Shown here in pieces: positions 9,901 through 31,176 of a stretch of DNA of 64,000 nucleotides (position 1 is the stretch's first letter; every line of letters begins with the position of its first letter). The stretch is taken from positions 1,662,501 to 1,726,500 of the forward strand of contig CM069765.1 of assembly GCA_036169595.1 (NCBI GenBank), written 5' to 3'. The translations under genes were made by a program, and so were the position numbers. The notes beneath the pieces are model-generated. The model had not been told where the DNA came from. It saw only the letters and a list, made by a program, of their open reading frames with translations, and made no database searches. This DNA is from Dictyostelium firmibasis. Taxonomy: Eukaryota > Evosea > Eumycetozoa > Dictyosteliales > Dictyosteliaceae.

Positions 9901-10889
9901 TTTACTATCTTAATTGTTTTTGTGTTTATTGGTTGTTTAAATATTTGTGTGTGTGTGCACGAATATTTATTATTATTTTTTTTTTATTTATTTTTATTTA
10001 TTATTTATTGTTATTATGTATTACAAAATTTTTAATGTATTGTTTATTTCTTTAGAAACAAAAAAAACAAAATAAAAAAAAAAAAAAACAAAACAAAAGT
10101 AATTTAGTGAATTGATGATGAATGATATGGTGTAGTGTGTGTGTGTGTGTTATTGAATGAAAATAATTAACTTTTTAATATTATTTTTTTTATTTTTTTT
10201 TTTGTTGTGTTTTGTTTTTATTTTTTTATTATCTTTAAGCACACTACTATTGAGTGTGTGTAATATATTGGCCTATGTTTTTTATTTAGAGAGAATGATA
10301 TCATTAATTCAATATGAAAAGTTTTAAATTCCAAAAGAAGATTATATTAATCTCATTGGTATGATGTTAAATTTAAATCTCTCTACTGAATAATAATATT
10401 ATTGTGTTTTATTTATTCTTATATATTTAAAAAAAAATAATAACAATAAAAAAAAATAATAACAATAAAAAAAAATTTTGAAAAAAAAAAGAAAAAAAGA
10501 AAAAAAAAAAAAAAAAAGGGGTTTTAAAATAGTACAGAATGTAAAATTAACTCATTATAAAAGTTCTTTGGGAATCGGTGTAATTTTTTTTTAAAAAAAA
10601 AAATTTTAAAAGTTTTACCTTTTGACTTTTGGGAAAATATCTGAAAAAAAAAAAAAAATTGAAATAAAATAAAAATAATGAATAACAATTAATTCAATTA
10701 AAAATTTTCAAAAAATAAAAAGTAAAGAAAATTCAAAGTATTTGGACTTTTTTATTTATTTATTTAACTATTTGTATTTAAATATAAAATAAAAATATGA
10801 AAGTAAAAAAAAAAAATATAAAAAAAGAAAAAGGCAAAAAAAAAAAAAAAAAGAACTATATATACAAGATATAATCTACAAAAAAGGAT
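9901..10889. other. Intergenic region, about 1 kb
   Basis: Between the NAD kinase start and the downstream end of the CMGC kinase, both on the minus strand. Contains short (GT)n runs at about 9944-9955 and 10135-10150, poly-A/T runs, and a slightly more complex patch at 10260-10410 with a 25-codon open stretch that I could not assign. Confidence 0.6.
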
Positions 10890-15227
<4,338 letters not shown>

Positions 15228-15594
15228 CTTCCTCGAGGAATATTATCTCTCTTCAATTTGTTAATTGCTTCTATAATTGTGTGGTCTAGTCTATTTAAAA
15301 AAAAGTGAATCCTAACAAGAATATAGGTTTCACTTTTTTTTTTTTTTTTACCTTAAATATTTCTATGCGTCTTTTTTTTTTTTTTTTTTTGTTGACTTTT
15401 TTTTTTTGTTTTTAATTTTTTTTTTCAAAAAATTTTTAAAAAATATGTTTATATATATAATAGTATTATTAAATTATATATAACAAACAAAAAATGAAAA
15501 AATAAAAAAATAAAAAAATAAAAATAAAAATAAAAATAAATAAAAAAAAAGGAACAAAAAAAAAAAAGCTGTGAAGAGAATAGTTTTTCACCAA

Positions 15595-15640
<46 letters not shown>

Positions 15641-15922
15641 AAATTTTATTTTATTTTTTTATTTTATTTTATTTAAATAAAAAGAGTAATTTTTTTATTA
15701 TTATTTTTGTTTTTTATTTTTTACTATTATTAATATTATTATAGCTATTATTATTTAATTTCTATTTTATTGTTACTAATTTATTATTTTATTTTTTTTA
15801 TTATTTTTTATGTTATGTACTTGAGTTTTCGTGTTGAAAAAAAGAAGAGCAAAAAAAAATAAATAAAAAATAAAAAAAATTAAAAATAAAAAAAGAAAAA
15901 AAAAAGATAAAAAGGTCAGTGG

Positions 15923-15931
15923 GTCACGTGC
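15923..15931. promoter_or_regulatory. CACGTG palindrome (GTCACGTGC)
   Basis: A G/C-rich palindromic hexamer with flanks GT/C in an otherwise nearly G/C-free intergenic stretch. It is one of four such sites in the two largest intergenic gaps of the window. The binding factor is unknown; CACGTG is the classical E-box/G-box core. Confidence 0.3.
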
Positions 15932-16046
15932 AAAAAAATGTACTAAAATTGTTATGTTTTAAATATTGTGTATTAAAAAAAAAAACTATCCGTGTAAACA
16001 AAGTAATTATATTATTTTATAAAAAGGAATAAAGGGATATTATCAA

Positions 16047-16078
<32 letters not shown>

Positions 16079-16153
16079 AAATAAAAAAAAAAAAAAAAAA
16101 AAAAATATATAAAACAGCAATTAAGAAAGGAGTGCAAGAACTTTTTATAAAAC

Positions 16154-16188
<35 letters not shown>

Positions 16189-16599
16189 TATAAAAAAATA
16201 ATTATAAATGCAATGATTATAATTTTCTTACTTTAATAATCGTTTTTTGTGGGTTGGATATTTTTGATGTATGGGTGGTTGTGCGTGTGTTTGTGTGAAA
16301 TATTCCTCACTAATTAAACGATTTCTTTTAATTTTAATAAAAAAAAAAAAAAAAAGTAACAAAAGAGTTGTTACTTGAATGGGCATTTAAATTTAATTTT
16401 GGAATGTAAATTAAAGAACAAAAAAATTTGATTGAGTCGTTTCTAAAGGATATTTCAAATAAATGAAGTTTTAATTGATTGACAACTCCTCTTTGTTTTT
16501 TTAATTTAGCTCACCATTTATTTTCAAATCTCGATAAAAATTTTTTTTTTTTTTATTTTTGTGTAAATTTACCCAATATCCGCGTGCTCAAGTGAAAAT

Positions 16600-16608
16600 C
16601 GCACGTGA
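16600..16608. promoter_or_regulatory. CACGTG palindrome (CGCACGTGA)
   Basis: Second CACGTG core in the same gap, about 680 bases from the first, inside a more complex patch (16560-16710). It could serve the kinase gene at 15227 or be unrelated to the nearby genes. Confidence 0.3.
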
Positions 16609-16791
16609 TTTTTACATTTGGTTTTGGAATAAAAATGTTTTTTATAATATTTTTATCCCAACATCATCAATAACCCCCACCTCCGAACCTTTTGATATTT
16701 AAAAGTTTTAGACATATTCGAAAGAAAAAAAAAAAAAAAAAAAAAAAAAAATAAAAAATAAAGAAAAAAGATAATAAATAAAAAAAAGATA

Positions 16792-16826
<35 letters not shown>

Positions 16827-17452
16827 TAGGTAAAAAAAATATAACCTTTTTATTTAATTTTTTAATTTTTATTATCTTTATATTTTTTTTTATTTTTTTT
16901 TTTTTTTTTTTTTTTTTTTCAAATTTGTTTTGTGGTTTTTTAATAATTTTATAATTTTCTTTTTTTTTTTTTTTTAAATCTGGTGATAATAATTTGCCAA
17001 TTTTTTTATGAGGTAATAAAAGTGGGATGTTTATTTTATTTTATTTATTTTTTTCATTTTTTTTTTTTTTTACCATAATTAATTTTTTTTTTAATTTTTT
17101 TTCATTGGGCAAAATATCATCTTTTATAAAATTTTCAAAATCGACACAGACACTTTTATAATTTTTTTTTTTTTTTTTAAAAAAAAAAATTGCTTTTTCT
17201 TATTATTTATTATTAATCAATACAAAACTTTTAAGTTTTGTAACATTTGGGAAAATATCCCCAATTTAAATTCTATTGTGAATTTAATTACCCAAAAAAG
17301 ATTTTAATTTTTTTTTTTTTTCCCATTTATTCTTACGTTTATTATTATTTTTTTATTTTTTTTTTTTAATGTAACAATTTTTATTTATATGTATTATTAT
17401 TTTTTTAATTTTTTTTTTTTTATTTTTTTTTTTTTTTCCATTATTATTATTT

Positions 17453-18646
17453 TTAAACATTTGTTAGTGGACCAAAAATTTCATAAGAAATATTTTCTTT
17501 TGGAAAACCTAATTCATTTAATTGTTTATTGATTGTGGACATAAAAGATACTGGACCACAGATGTAAACTTTAGAGTTTTTAATTTGGGATGGATCAATC
17601 AAAGTTGATAATTTATCTTTGGTGATATGACCTTCAGTATCAGAGTGAATAGTGGAGACTTTTACTTTATTTGATTTTTCCAATTGGGATAATTCATTAG
17701 AAAATGGTTGGAATTGTTTATTCTTTGAAGAATGAACAAAGGTGATTTCTCTTTCTGGTTGTTTAACTAAAGTTGCTTTTGCCATACTTAATAGTGGTGT
17801 AATACCAACACCACCACTAATTAATAAGATTGGATTTGTTGCTAATTGATCAACTACATAGTCACCAGCTGGTGGTGATAGTAAAACCTTATCACCAACT
17901 TTCACATTTGCATGTAAATGATTTGAAACTACACCATTTGGATCAGACTCTTTTAAGGCATTCTCTTTTTTGACACTAATACGATAATATTGTTCAGATG
18001 GTGTATCTGAAAGACTGTAATGTCTAATATGAGTTCTTTGTTCACCACTCTCTAAAGTTAACGGTACTTTGATAGTTATATATTGACCTGGAATATATGT
18101 GGCAATTGATTTACCATCGACTGGTTTGAAGTAGAAAGAGGTGATGTTTGAAGATTCATCAACCTTTTTATCTACAATGAATTCACGTGTATCTCTCCAA
18201 CCTCCAATTTGTTCTTCTGTAACTTTATATAAAGCAGCTTCGGCATCAATGAAAGCGTTAGCAATGACACCATATGCTTCTCCCCATGCACCTAAAATAT
18301 CTTCTGTTGCAGCATCTTTTAAAACCTCTTTAATTGCACCTAATAAATTTGAACCAACAATTGGATAATGTTCTGGTAATACACCCAATGCAACATGTTT
18401 ATGAAAAATTGGTGCTAAATTTAATTCGTTTAATTTGTCAATATGAATAGCTGCTTGTAAAACTGTATTGGCCAATGCATTTTGTTGTTTACCTTCTCTT
18501 TGATTGGAATGATTGAAAATATTTAAAAGTTGTGGATTAGCTTTAAACATATTTCTATAGAATGTAGTTGTAATAGTTACACCATGAACTTCTAATACTG
18601 GTACAGTTGATTTAATAATTTGAATCGATTTTTGACTTAAAGACAT
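17453..18646 (-). CDS. fhbA: Flavohemoglobin A (nitric oxide dioxygenase)
   Basis: Single exon, 397 residues with ATG at 18646. Residues 1-150 are a single-domain globin with distal Tyr30 (B10) in TFYRNMF and proximal His84 in HKHVALGVLPEHYP. Residues 155-265 are the FAD-binding barrel with HIRHYSLSD (RxYS flavin motif), and 270-397 the NAD-binding domain with GGVGITPLLSMA and the terminal EIFGP block. The enzyme oxidises NO to nitrate with O2 and NAD(P)H in the cytosol and protects against nitrosative stress. A paralogue lies immediately upstream in the same orientation (19265-21003), a tandem duplication. The name follows the known Dictyostelium fhbA/fhbB pair, with fhbA being the 397-residue copy. 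Confidence 0.93.
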   Translation of the reverse strand: MSLSQKSIQIIKSTVPVLEVHGVTITTTFYRNMFKANPQLLNIFNHSNQREGKQQNALANTVLQAAIHIDKLNELNLAPIFHKHVALGVLPEHYPIVGSNLLGAIKEVLKDAATEDILGAWGEAYGVIANAFIDAEAALYKVTEEQIGGWRDTREFIVDKKVDESSNITSFYFKPVDGKSIATYIPGQYITIKVPLTLESGEQRTHIRHYSLSDTPSEQYYRISVKKENALKESDPNGVVSNHLHANVKVGDKVLLSPPAGDYVVDQLATNPILLISGGVGITPLLSMAKATLVKQPEREITFVHSSKNKQFQPFSNELSQLEKSNKVKVSTIHSDTEGHITKDKLSTLIDPSQIKNSKVYICGPVSFMSTINKQLNELGFPKENISYEIFGPLTNV

Positions 18647-18813
18647 TTTTTTTTTGAAAATATGGATCTTTTTGAAAAAATCAAGTTCTTTAAGATAATG
18701 ATAATGATAATAATAATAATATAAATAATAAAAGTTAATTAATTTAATTTAGGAATGAAAAAAATTTTTTTTTTTTATTTTAATAAATAAATTTACAATT
18801 TAACCCCACGCAA

Positions 18814-18846
<33 letters not shown>

Positions 18847-19264
18847 AAAAAAAAAATCAAAATCAAAATGAAAATTAAAAGAAAATTTAAAATTACTCTT
18901 TTGCCTATTATCGTTAATGCCTGTTATTGATATTTTCTTTTTTTATATTTTTTTCGGTAAAAAAATAAAGAAAAACCTTCATACAAATTATGATAATTTT
19001 TTTTCAAATAATTAAATGAAACTAAATCGTGTTAAATTTTCAAACATATATAATTATAAATTAGATGATTTTATTTATTTTTTTTTGAAAAAAAAAAAAA
19101 AATTAAAAAAGGTCAAATATTTCTTAATTTTATTTAATATTAAATTTAGATAAATAGTTGAATATTGGTTTAAATTTTTTTTTTTTTTTTTACCGTATAA
19201 ATTAAAATTTTTTTTTTATTTACTTTATTTTTTCTTTTATTTTTATTTATTTTTTAATATATAT
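18647..19264. other. Spacer between tandem flavohemoglobin genes
   Basis: 618 bases of A+T-rich DNA that must carry the promoter of the downstream copy (start 18646) and the 3' end of the upstream copy. Contains a poly-A run at about 18816-18843 and CAAAAT repeats at 18858-18870. No ORF or RNA gene is evident. Confidence 0.6.
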
Positions 19265-21003
<1,739 letters not shown>

Positions 21004-21147
21004 TTTTGTTTTTTTTTTTTTAAAAATTTATAACTATGTAATTTATATTTATTATTATTTTAAATATGCTTTTTTTTTTTGTTTTTTTTTTTTTGGATAT
21101 CCAAAATTTTAGAAGAAAATAAAAAAAAAAAAAGGAAAGAACAATAC

Positions 21148-21187
<40 letters not shown>

Positions 21188-21505
21188 ATTATAATATTTT
21201 ATTAACTTAAACAAAAAATAAAATTTTTTTTTTTTTTGATTTTTTTTTTTTTTTTTAATTTAACGAAAAACCTGCAAAAATCATTTTCTATCAGTTAATG
21301 AAATTTCAATGGAAAACATATGACACACTATTTATTGTATCAATTGGGGCAGAATTAATTGAATGATCAACAATTTTAGTATTTAATGATGGGTAAAAAA
21401 AACTGCTACAAATTATTTTATATGTAAAACTATGAGGAGTGTACACTTTTTATTTTTTTTTTTTAATATTAAAAATTACGAATGTGTTCGTTTTTTCATT
21501 TTTTT
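21004..21505. other. Intergenic region upstream of fhbB
   Basis: 500 bases between the fhbB start and the 3' end of the SAP-motif gene. Poly-T/poly-A rich, with a more complex part at 21260-21440. It should include the fhbB promoter; no motif could be assigned. Confidence 0.6.
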
Positions 21506-22862
21506 TTATTTTGGGCTGATTTTTTTTTTATTTGAGATGGAAACATCAAGAAATGCATTGAATAATTGCTGAGAATTCATTATTTGATTATCCTCTTCCT
21601 CCTCTTCGCCATCACCACTATTAATTTGATAATCATCATCATCATCACTATCCACTTTTTTTTTATTTTTGTTACCCGACCCATTATTTGAATTTAATTT
21701 TTTATTTGGCTTTGGTTTACTTTTTATAGTTTTAATATTATTATTATTTTTATTATTATTGCTATTGTAATCTGAATCCTTAATTGTTGGTTTTTCTTTA
21801 TTATATTTTGCTTTTAATGGTGTCCATCTAATCCAGTCATCATTATTATCTATTGCGGTAGAGGAAGAGGTGGAGGTAGAAGTAGAGTTATTTTCATCTT
21901 CATTATCATGATCGATTTGGGTTTTATTTAAAGTTTCAATAATAAATTGTTCTAATCTTTTCTTTAAGGTTTGTTTATCTCCATCGATTGGAAGACCATT
22001 CTTTTCTAAGGCATCTTTTAATTCTGGTTTTGACATTGTATCTGTATCAAATTCTTCTTCTTCCTCTTCTTTACAATCAAAAATATTATATAATTGATTA
22101 TTTATAATTTTCTAAGATTAATTTAATTAAAAAAAATAAAAAAATAAAAGTAAGTACATTTTTTTTTCTTTTCTGTGTATATATATAGTTTTTTATTTTT
22201 TTTAAAATACATACCAATGGTGATTCATTTTTAATTGGACTATTTTGGTTTGTATTAATGTAGTATTTAAATTGATTTTTCTCTTTTCTTTCTATGAAAC
22301 CAATTTGATTTACTGGATTAAATGATACTTTTTTATTGTTATTATTTACATTCATATCATTTAATTGTTTTCTAGTTGTAATCTTCTTTTTTGTAATTTC
22401 TAATTTTTCAATTTTGTTTACTATTTCTGTGGAACATTTTTTTTTTTAAAAAAAATAAAAAAAAAAGTAAGTATTCATGTGTAAATATATATAAAATTTT
22501 AATAGAAATTACATACCATTCATATTATTTACATTATTTTCTTTATTATTTTCATCATTGGTTTTCTTTAAAATTGATTTAATTGGTTGTTGTTCAATTA
22601 TTGTTGGTATTGGTTTTGTGGGTTTGATGATAATATTATTATTATTTTTATTATTATTAGTGGTATTGATTTCCGCAAAATACTTAATAATATTTTTAAT
22701 AATGTTGACTTTGGTTGTTGATAATGGAATTGATTTCTCTTTACAATATTTTTTTAAACAATCAGCTGTGAAATTTTCTAATTGTTCCTCATTTAATTTT
22801 TCATTAATATCTTCTTGTTTATTGGATAACAATTGTTTACCAGTTGTTGATTTAGTTGCCAT
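21506..22862 (-). CDS. SAP-motif protein, three exons
   Basis: Exons 22862-22517, 22426-22215 and 22111-21506 join in phase (donors GTATGT/GTATGT, acceptors CACAG and CTTAG) to give 387 residues. Near the N-terminus LENFTADCLKKYCKEKSIPL has the spacing of a degenerate SAP helix-extension-helix. A clearer one is in exon 3: SKPELKDALEKNGLPIDGDK followed by TLKKRLEQF. SAP motifs bind A/T-rich DNA or occur in chromatin and RNA-processing proteins. The rest is Asn/Lys-rich, with a WIRWTPLKAKYNKE segment and an acidic Asp/Glu patch near the C-terminus. Probably nuclear; the exact family was not recognised. Confidence 0.8.
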
Positions 22863-23344
22863 TTTTTTTTTTTTTATTTTTTTTTTAGTTTTAATATTTT
22901 TTTTTAGTTTTAATATTTATTATAAAAAAAGAGATAATAAAATTTTAAAAAAAAAATGACAACAAAAAAATTAACAATTAAAATTTAATTTAAATTTTCA
23001 CAAAAAAAAAAAAAAAAATTCCAATTTTTGGAGGGAAAAATTTAAAGCAAACCAAAAAAATAAAAAACAAAAAGATTGTTTTCCAAACTTAAAAATAAAA
23101 AAATTAAATAAAAAAAAAAAAAAAAATTTTATCCATTTGTTTCTTATTTATTTTAGTTTGTTTTAAATTATTCCTAAAAACTCTTTATTCTATATAATTT
23201 TTTTTTATATAATCAATTCAATCCACTTTTTTTTTTTTTTTTTAAAAAAATTTTTCACCATTTTTATTTTATTATTTTATTAGTAAATAATAGTCCCTTT
23301 TATTGTAAAGTCATTTTTATTTTAAAACAAAGAAAATAAAAAAA

Positions 23345-23380
<36 letters not shown>

Positions 23381-23533
23381 AAATTAATTAAATTTTTTTT
23401 ACTTTTCAATTTTTTTTTTATTTTTTAAATTTTTTTAATTTCCACTTATTAAGCCTATTTATACCATCCCACCACATACACAATTTTTTTAAATTAAAAA
23501 AAAAAAAAAAAAAAACATCCAATATTTTAAAAA
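22863..23533. other. Divergent intergenic region, 671 bases
   Basis: Between the start of the SAP-motif gene (minus) and the glucosylceramidase start (plus), so it carries both promoters. Poly-A/T runs dominate (for example 23341-23378). The sequence ACCATCCCACCACATACAC at 23463-23481 is the only C-rich patch and sits about 50 bases before the ATG at 23534. Confidence 0.65.
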
Positions 23534-27565
<4,032 letters not shown>

Positions 27566-27668
27566 ATTAAATTTAAATTAAATTAAATAAAATAAAAAAG
27601 TCTTGTGTAAAAATAAATATGAAAAAAAAACAAAAAAAAAGATAATATTTTCTAAACCATAAAGTTTA

Positions 27669-28715
27669 TTATTTTTTTTTAATTAAACAATAATAATTAT
27701 CATGATCTAAATTATTTTCAATTATTTCACATTCTGGAATTTGAGCAACCATTTTTTCAAATTCACCATTTTCAAATAAATGATAATATCTATGATAAAC
27801 TTCATATTGTGAACCAGATTTTTCAATTATTTTTTCATCTCCATTTTCATTTTCGTTTTCGTCTTCATTTTTATTTTCATTTTCATTATTTTTATTATTA
27901 CTACTAATATGTTTATCTTGTTTTTCATCATTTTTTTTTGTCATATCAAATTGATTTTGAAATAACCAAGGCACCATTACATCTTGATAATCATAATTTT
28001 TACCTTTCCATTTTTGAGTTGTTGCCCAAGATGTAATTAATAATGTGGCACCAGATTTTAAAACTCTAATTATTTCTCTCAATGCTTCAGTTCTTCGATC
28101 AAATGTTGAAAAATGATGAATCACTGCAATTGAGATTGCATAATCGAATGAATTTGATTTATAGGGTAAATAAAGATTATCGGCAACCAATGATTCATAA
28201 TGTTTTTCATTACAAATTGATGTGAAATTATTACAAATATCTGATCCAATTAAATGACTATTCTTATTTAAACCAAGGTATTTACCATTACCACAACCAA
28301 CATCAACACCAATAGAACCAATACTCACTTTTTCTAAAAATTTTTCAACTATTGGCCATGCTTTATAACGTGTACTATCGAAATGTAATGCTATACGATC
28401 ATAGATTTCACGAACATGTTTAACCTCAACTTGATATGCTTCTCTATCAGTTTTAGGTTCTTCAAAATTTATTTTCTCTTCACTAATATCTGGTACTCCT
28501 TCATTAATAATTTTATTAACTTTATTATTCTTTTTATCTTGTTTCTTTTGTTGTTTATATTGTTGTTTTTGTAATTTTTTTAATTCCTTTTTAGATTTAT
28601 TTCTACTAATTGTATTATTATCATCATCATCATCATTATCATTTTCATTTAATTTCTCTTCTTTAAATGATTCATTTAAATTTAATTTATCTATATCTAT
28701 ATTTGAATCTGTCAT
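27669..28715 (-). CDS. Trm9/ALKBH8-type tRNA wobble-uridine methyltransferase
   Basis: Single exon, 348 residues, convergent with the glucosylceramidase (103-base gap). A charged N-terminal extension (1-90) precedes the methyltransferase: REIYDRIALHFDSTRYKAW is the Trm9 signature, VDVGCGNGKYLG (about 137-148) is the SAM-binding motif I, and SIAVIHHFSTFDRRTEALRE and GGxLLI-like GATLLITSWA follow. A Lys/Glu/Asn-rich insert sits in about 245-290, and the end YEVYHRYYHLFENGEFE matches the family. The enzyme completes mcm5U at the tRNA wobble position together with Trm112. It contains no AlkB or RRM domain, so it resembles yeast Trm9 more than animal ALKBH8. Confidence 0.92.
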   Translation of the reverse strand: MTDSNIDIDKLNLNESFKEEKLNENDNDDDDDNNTISRNKSKKELKKLQKQQYKQQKKQDKKNNKVNKIINEGVPDISEEKINFEEPKTDREAYQVEVKHVREIYDRIALHFDSTRYKAWPIVEKFLEKVSIGSIGVDVGCGNGKYLGLNKNSHLIGSDICNNFTSICNEKHYESLVADNLYLPYKSNSFDYAISIAVIHHFSTFDRRTEALREIIRVLKSGATLLITSWATTQKWKGKNYDYQDVMVPWLFQNQFDMTKKNDEKQDKHISSNNKNNENENKNEDENENENGDEKIIEKSGSQYEVYHRYYHLFENGEFEKMVAQIPECEIIENNLDHDNYYCLIKKK

Positions 28716-28978
28716 TGTTTTTTTTATTTTATTTATTTTTATTTTATTTACAAATTTGTTTCGTTTTAGCGAATAATTTTTTTTTTTTTGAATTTTTTTT
28801 TTTTTGAATTTTTTTTTTTTATAACAATTTTTTTTTTTTTTTTTAATAATTTTTTTTTAAAATTCGTTTTCATTTTAAACAATTTCAAAGTAATGAAATA
28901 TTTTTTTATTTAAATTTTTTTGGTCACCAAAAAAAAAAATAGTAATAATAATAATTCTTTAAAATAAATAAATAAACA

Positions 28979-30717
28979 ATGAATGACTTATATTTGGATT
29001 ATTATATAAATTTAATTTATTATAATAATAGAGATTTAATACATTTTTCATTTTTTATTGTTATAATATTGTTATCAATTTCATTTATATATAATGTTAT
29101 AGTAAGACCATTACAGGATCCATATAGATTAGTTTATAGAAAATGTTTTTTTTGTCACAAATATTGTAAAATTCAAAAGATTTATGATAACCAATGGTCA
29201 TGTGACTTTTGTACACAATATAATGGTTTTAATAAAGATGGTGATTACAATACAATCCTACCATTAATGCATAAAGTTATGCCATCACCTTTAGTTTCAT
29301 CTTGTATAAAATCACCAATACAAAAACAACAAACACAACAATACCAAACTCCATTTTCACCATTATCAAACCAACAACAGCAACCAATTCAACCAATAAC
29401 ATTATGTTCAAAATGTCAATATCATTTACAATTAAAATTAAATAAATCAACAGAGTTTAATCCGCCTCAACCAAAGAATTATAATAGTTTAGTTAATAAT
29501 AAAAATTTTATAGAGAGCGAGAATAAATTATTTAAAGGATATACAAAGAAATTGGAAGAGGAGTTTAAATTATGTGAATCATGCGATAGAAATACACAGA
29601 AAGAAATTAATAGAATTGATAGTTATATAATTTCAACTTATTCAAATACTCCCGATTTTAGAACATTACCAAAAATTATCACTGAAAATAGAAAAACAAA
29701 TAGAATTCAATCAATTAAAAATTATTTTATTCAAAATTCTTTTAATTTCTCTTTAGTTTCAAATATGTCAATTTATTTTTTATTAACAATATTTTTATTT
29801 AATTTAATTTTTAAAAGTAATTACTCAAGTTTATTGAAAGTATTTTATTATTATTATTACTAATCATTTATTTTTTTTAGTTGGAAATAATAATAGTTTA
29901 AATCACGATGATTTATTCAACCATTACAATATTAAAATTTTAGAATTTGAAATTGGTTTACTTTTAGTTTTGGTTATATTGAAATGTTTTTTTAGAATTT
30001 TTAGATACAATCAAGAAGTTTTAGCAATTAATTCATTCTTTAAAATTCCAAATATTCATATCCTGACAAAAGAATCTTTATTTTTTATTTTTTTAGTTGT
30101 ATGTATTAAAAATAATATTGGTTTAATTTTATTTAATTATTATTATTATTATTAATTCTAATAATGTCGACAATTTTATATGTTTTTATATTAGATTTTT
30201 AAAATTTTAATGTTAAAGATACCATTTATTGAAAATTCAAATAATTATTCAATCTTTATTAATATATGGAACCAAATTTCAAATAATTTTATATTTTCTT
30301 CAATGTTTTATGTGATTTTAATATTTATCCATAGGATGGATAATTTTATTAAATTACCAAAATCAGTTTTCACTTCAAAATTATCTGTAGGTGAAACAAA
30401 TGATTATCAGCAACCACAATCATCACAACAACGATCATTAAATAAAAATTATTATAACAGCAACAGTAACAACATTAATAATAATGAAAGATTAGAGGAT
30501 TTATTTTCAACCACAACAACTATAACAAAATCACCAATGACAACACCATTAAAACAAAGAAATCCTTTCAACTCTTCAACTTTAAATAGTAGTGATATGT
30601 TTGATATAAATGATTTAACAAATAGTTTTAGTGGAAGAACTAATAATAGTAATAATAATAATAATAATATGGAAGGGTTAATATCTTCATTAAATATTGA
30701 TGATCTAGATATTTATA

Positions 30718-30771
<54 letters not shown>

Positions 30772-30983
30772 GTTATACAGATTCAAAAGACAAACAAATT
30801 AATGGGATTACAGAATTTATTAAATATTCCTTGATTTCAGTGTTTCAAGTGATTTTGGGAATTTTTAGAGATATCTTTAACTTTTTCTTTAAATATAAAC
30901 AATTTATTTTAGGTTTTGGTGTTTGTTTATTCATTATATTGTATAATCACAGAATTCAATTCTTTTTGAATAAATATCTATAA
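28979..30983 (+). CDS. Ima1/TMEM201 (Samp1)-type inner nuclear membrane protein, three exons
   Basis: Exon 1 28979-29816, exon 2 29881-30098 and exon 3 30195-30983 (introns GTAATT...TTTAG, 64 bases, and GTATGT...ATTAG, 96 bases) join in phase to 614 residues. After an N-terminal membrane helix (about 22-42) comes the Ima1 N-domain zinc site: Cys56 and Cys59 in KCFFCHKYC, then Cys75 and Cys78 in WSCDFCTQYNGFNKDGDYN. This is a near-exact match to the family pattern. A second CxxC set (LCSKCQYHL, LCESCDRNT) follows. Several further hydrophobic segments are encoded by exons 1-3, with one just before the C-terminus. Family members sit in the inner nuclear membrane and couple to LINC complexes. An Asn run lies in exon 3. 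Confidence 0.85.
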
Positions 30984-31176
30984 AAAGATTTTTCTTTTTT
31001 TTTTCCCATTAACAAGATAACCTTAATTAAATTAATATCTATTGAAAGTCATTCATTTTTATCTATTAAATAATCAAACATTATCTTGTTTTAAATATCT
31101 TTTTATTTTTTTCTTTTTTTTTTTTTTTTTTTTGACATTTTTTTTTTTTTTGACATTTTTTTTTTTTATTTTGTTA

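Larger units (their letters stand above)
15228..17452. other. 2.2 kb intergenic region, homopolymer-rich
   Basis: Between the start of the CMGC kinase and the stop of the flavohemoglobin gene, both minus strand. Mostly poly-A/poly-T blocks (15600-15635, 16045-16105, 16157-16185, 16720-16760, 16792-16822, 16880-16920). The only islands of normal complexity are about 15905-15960 and 16560-16710, each with one CACGTG site, and a near-palindrome ACAAAACTTTTAAGTTTTGT at 17221-17240. No coding gene is seen. Confidence 0.65.

Noticed and set aside
10260-10395. A short plus-strand stretch reading IPKEDYINLIGMMLNLNLSTE before a stop
   Set aside because: Only about 25 codons, with a stop just upstream and no convincing splice partner; may be a decayed exon but cannot be supported.
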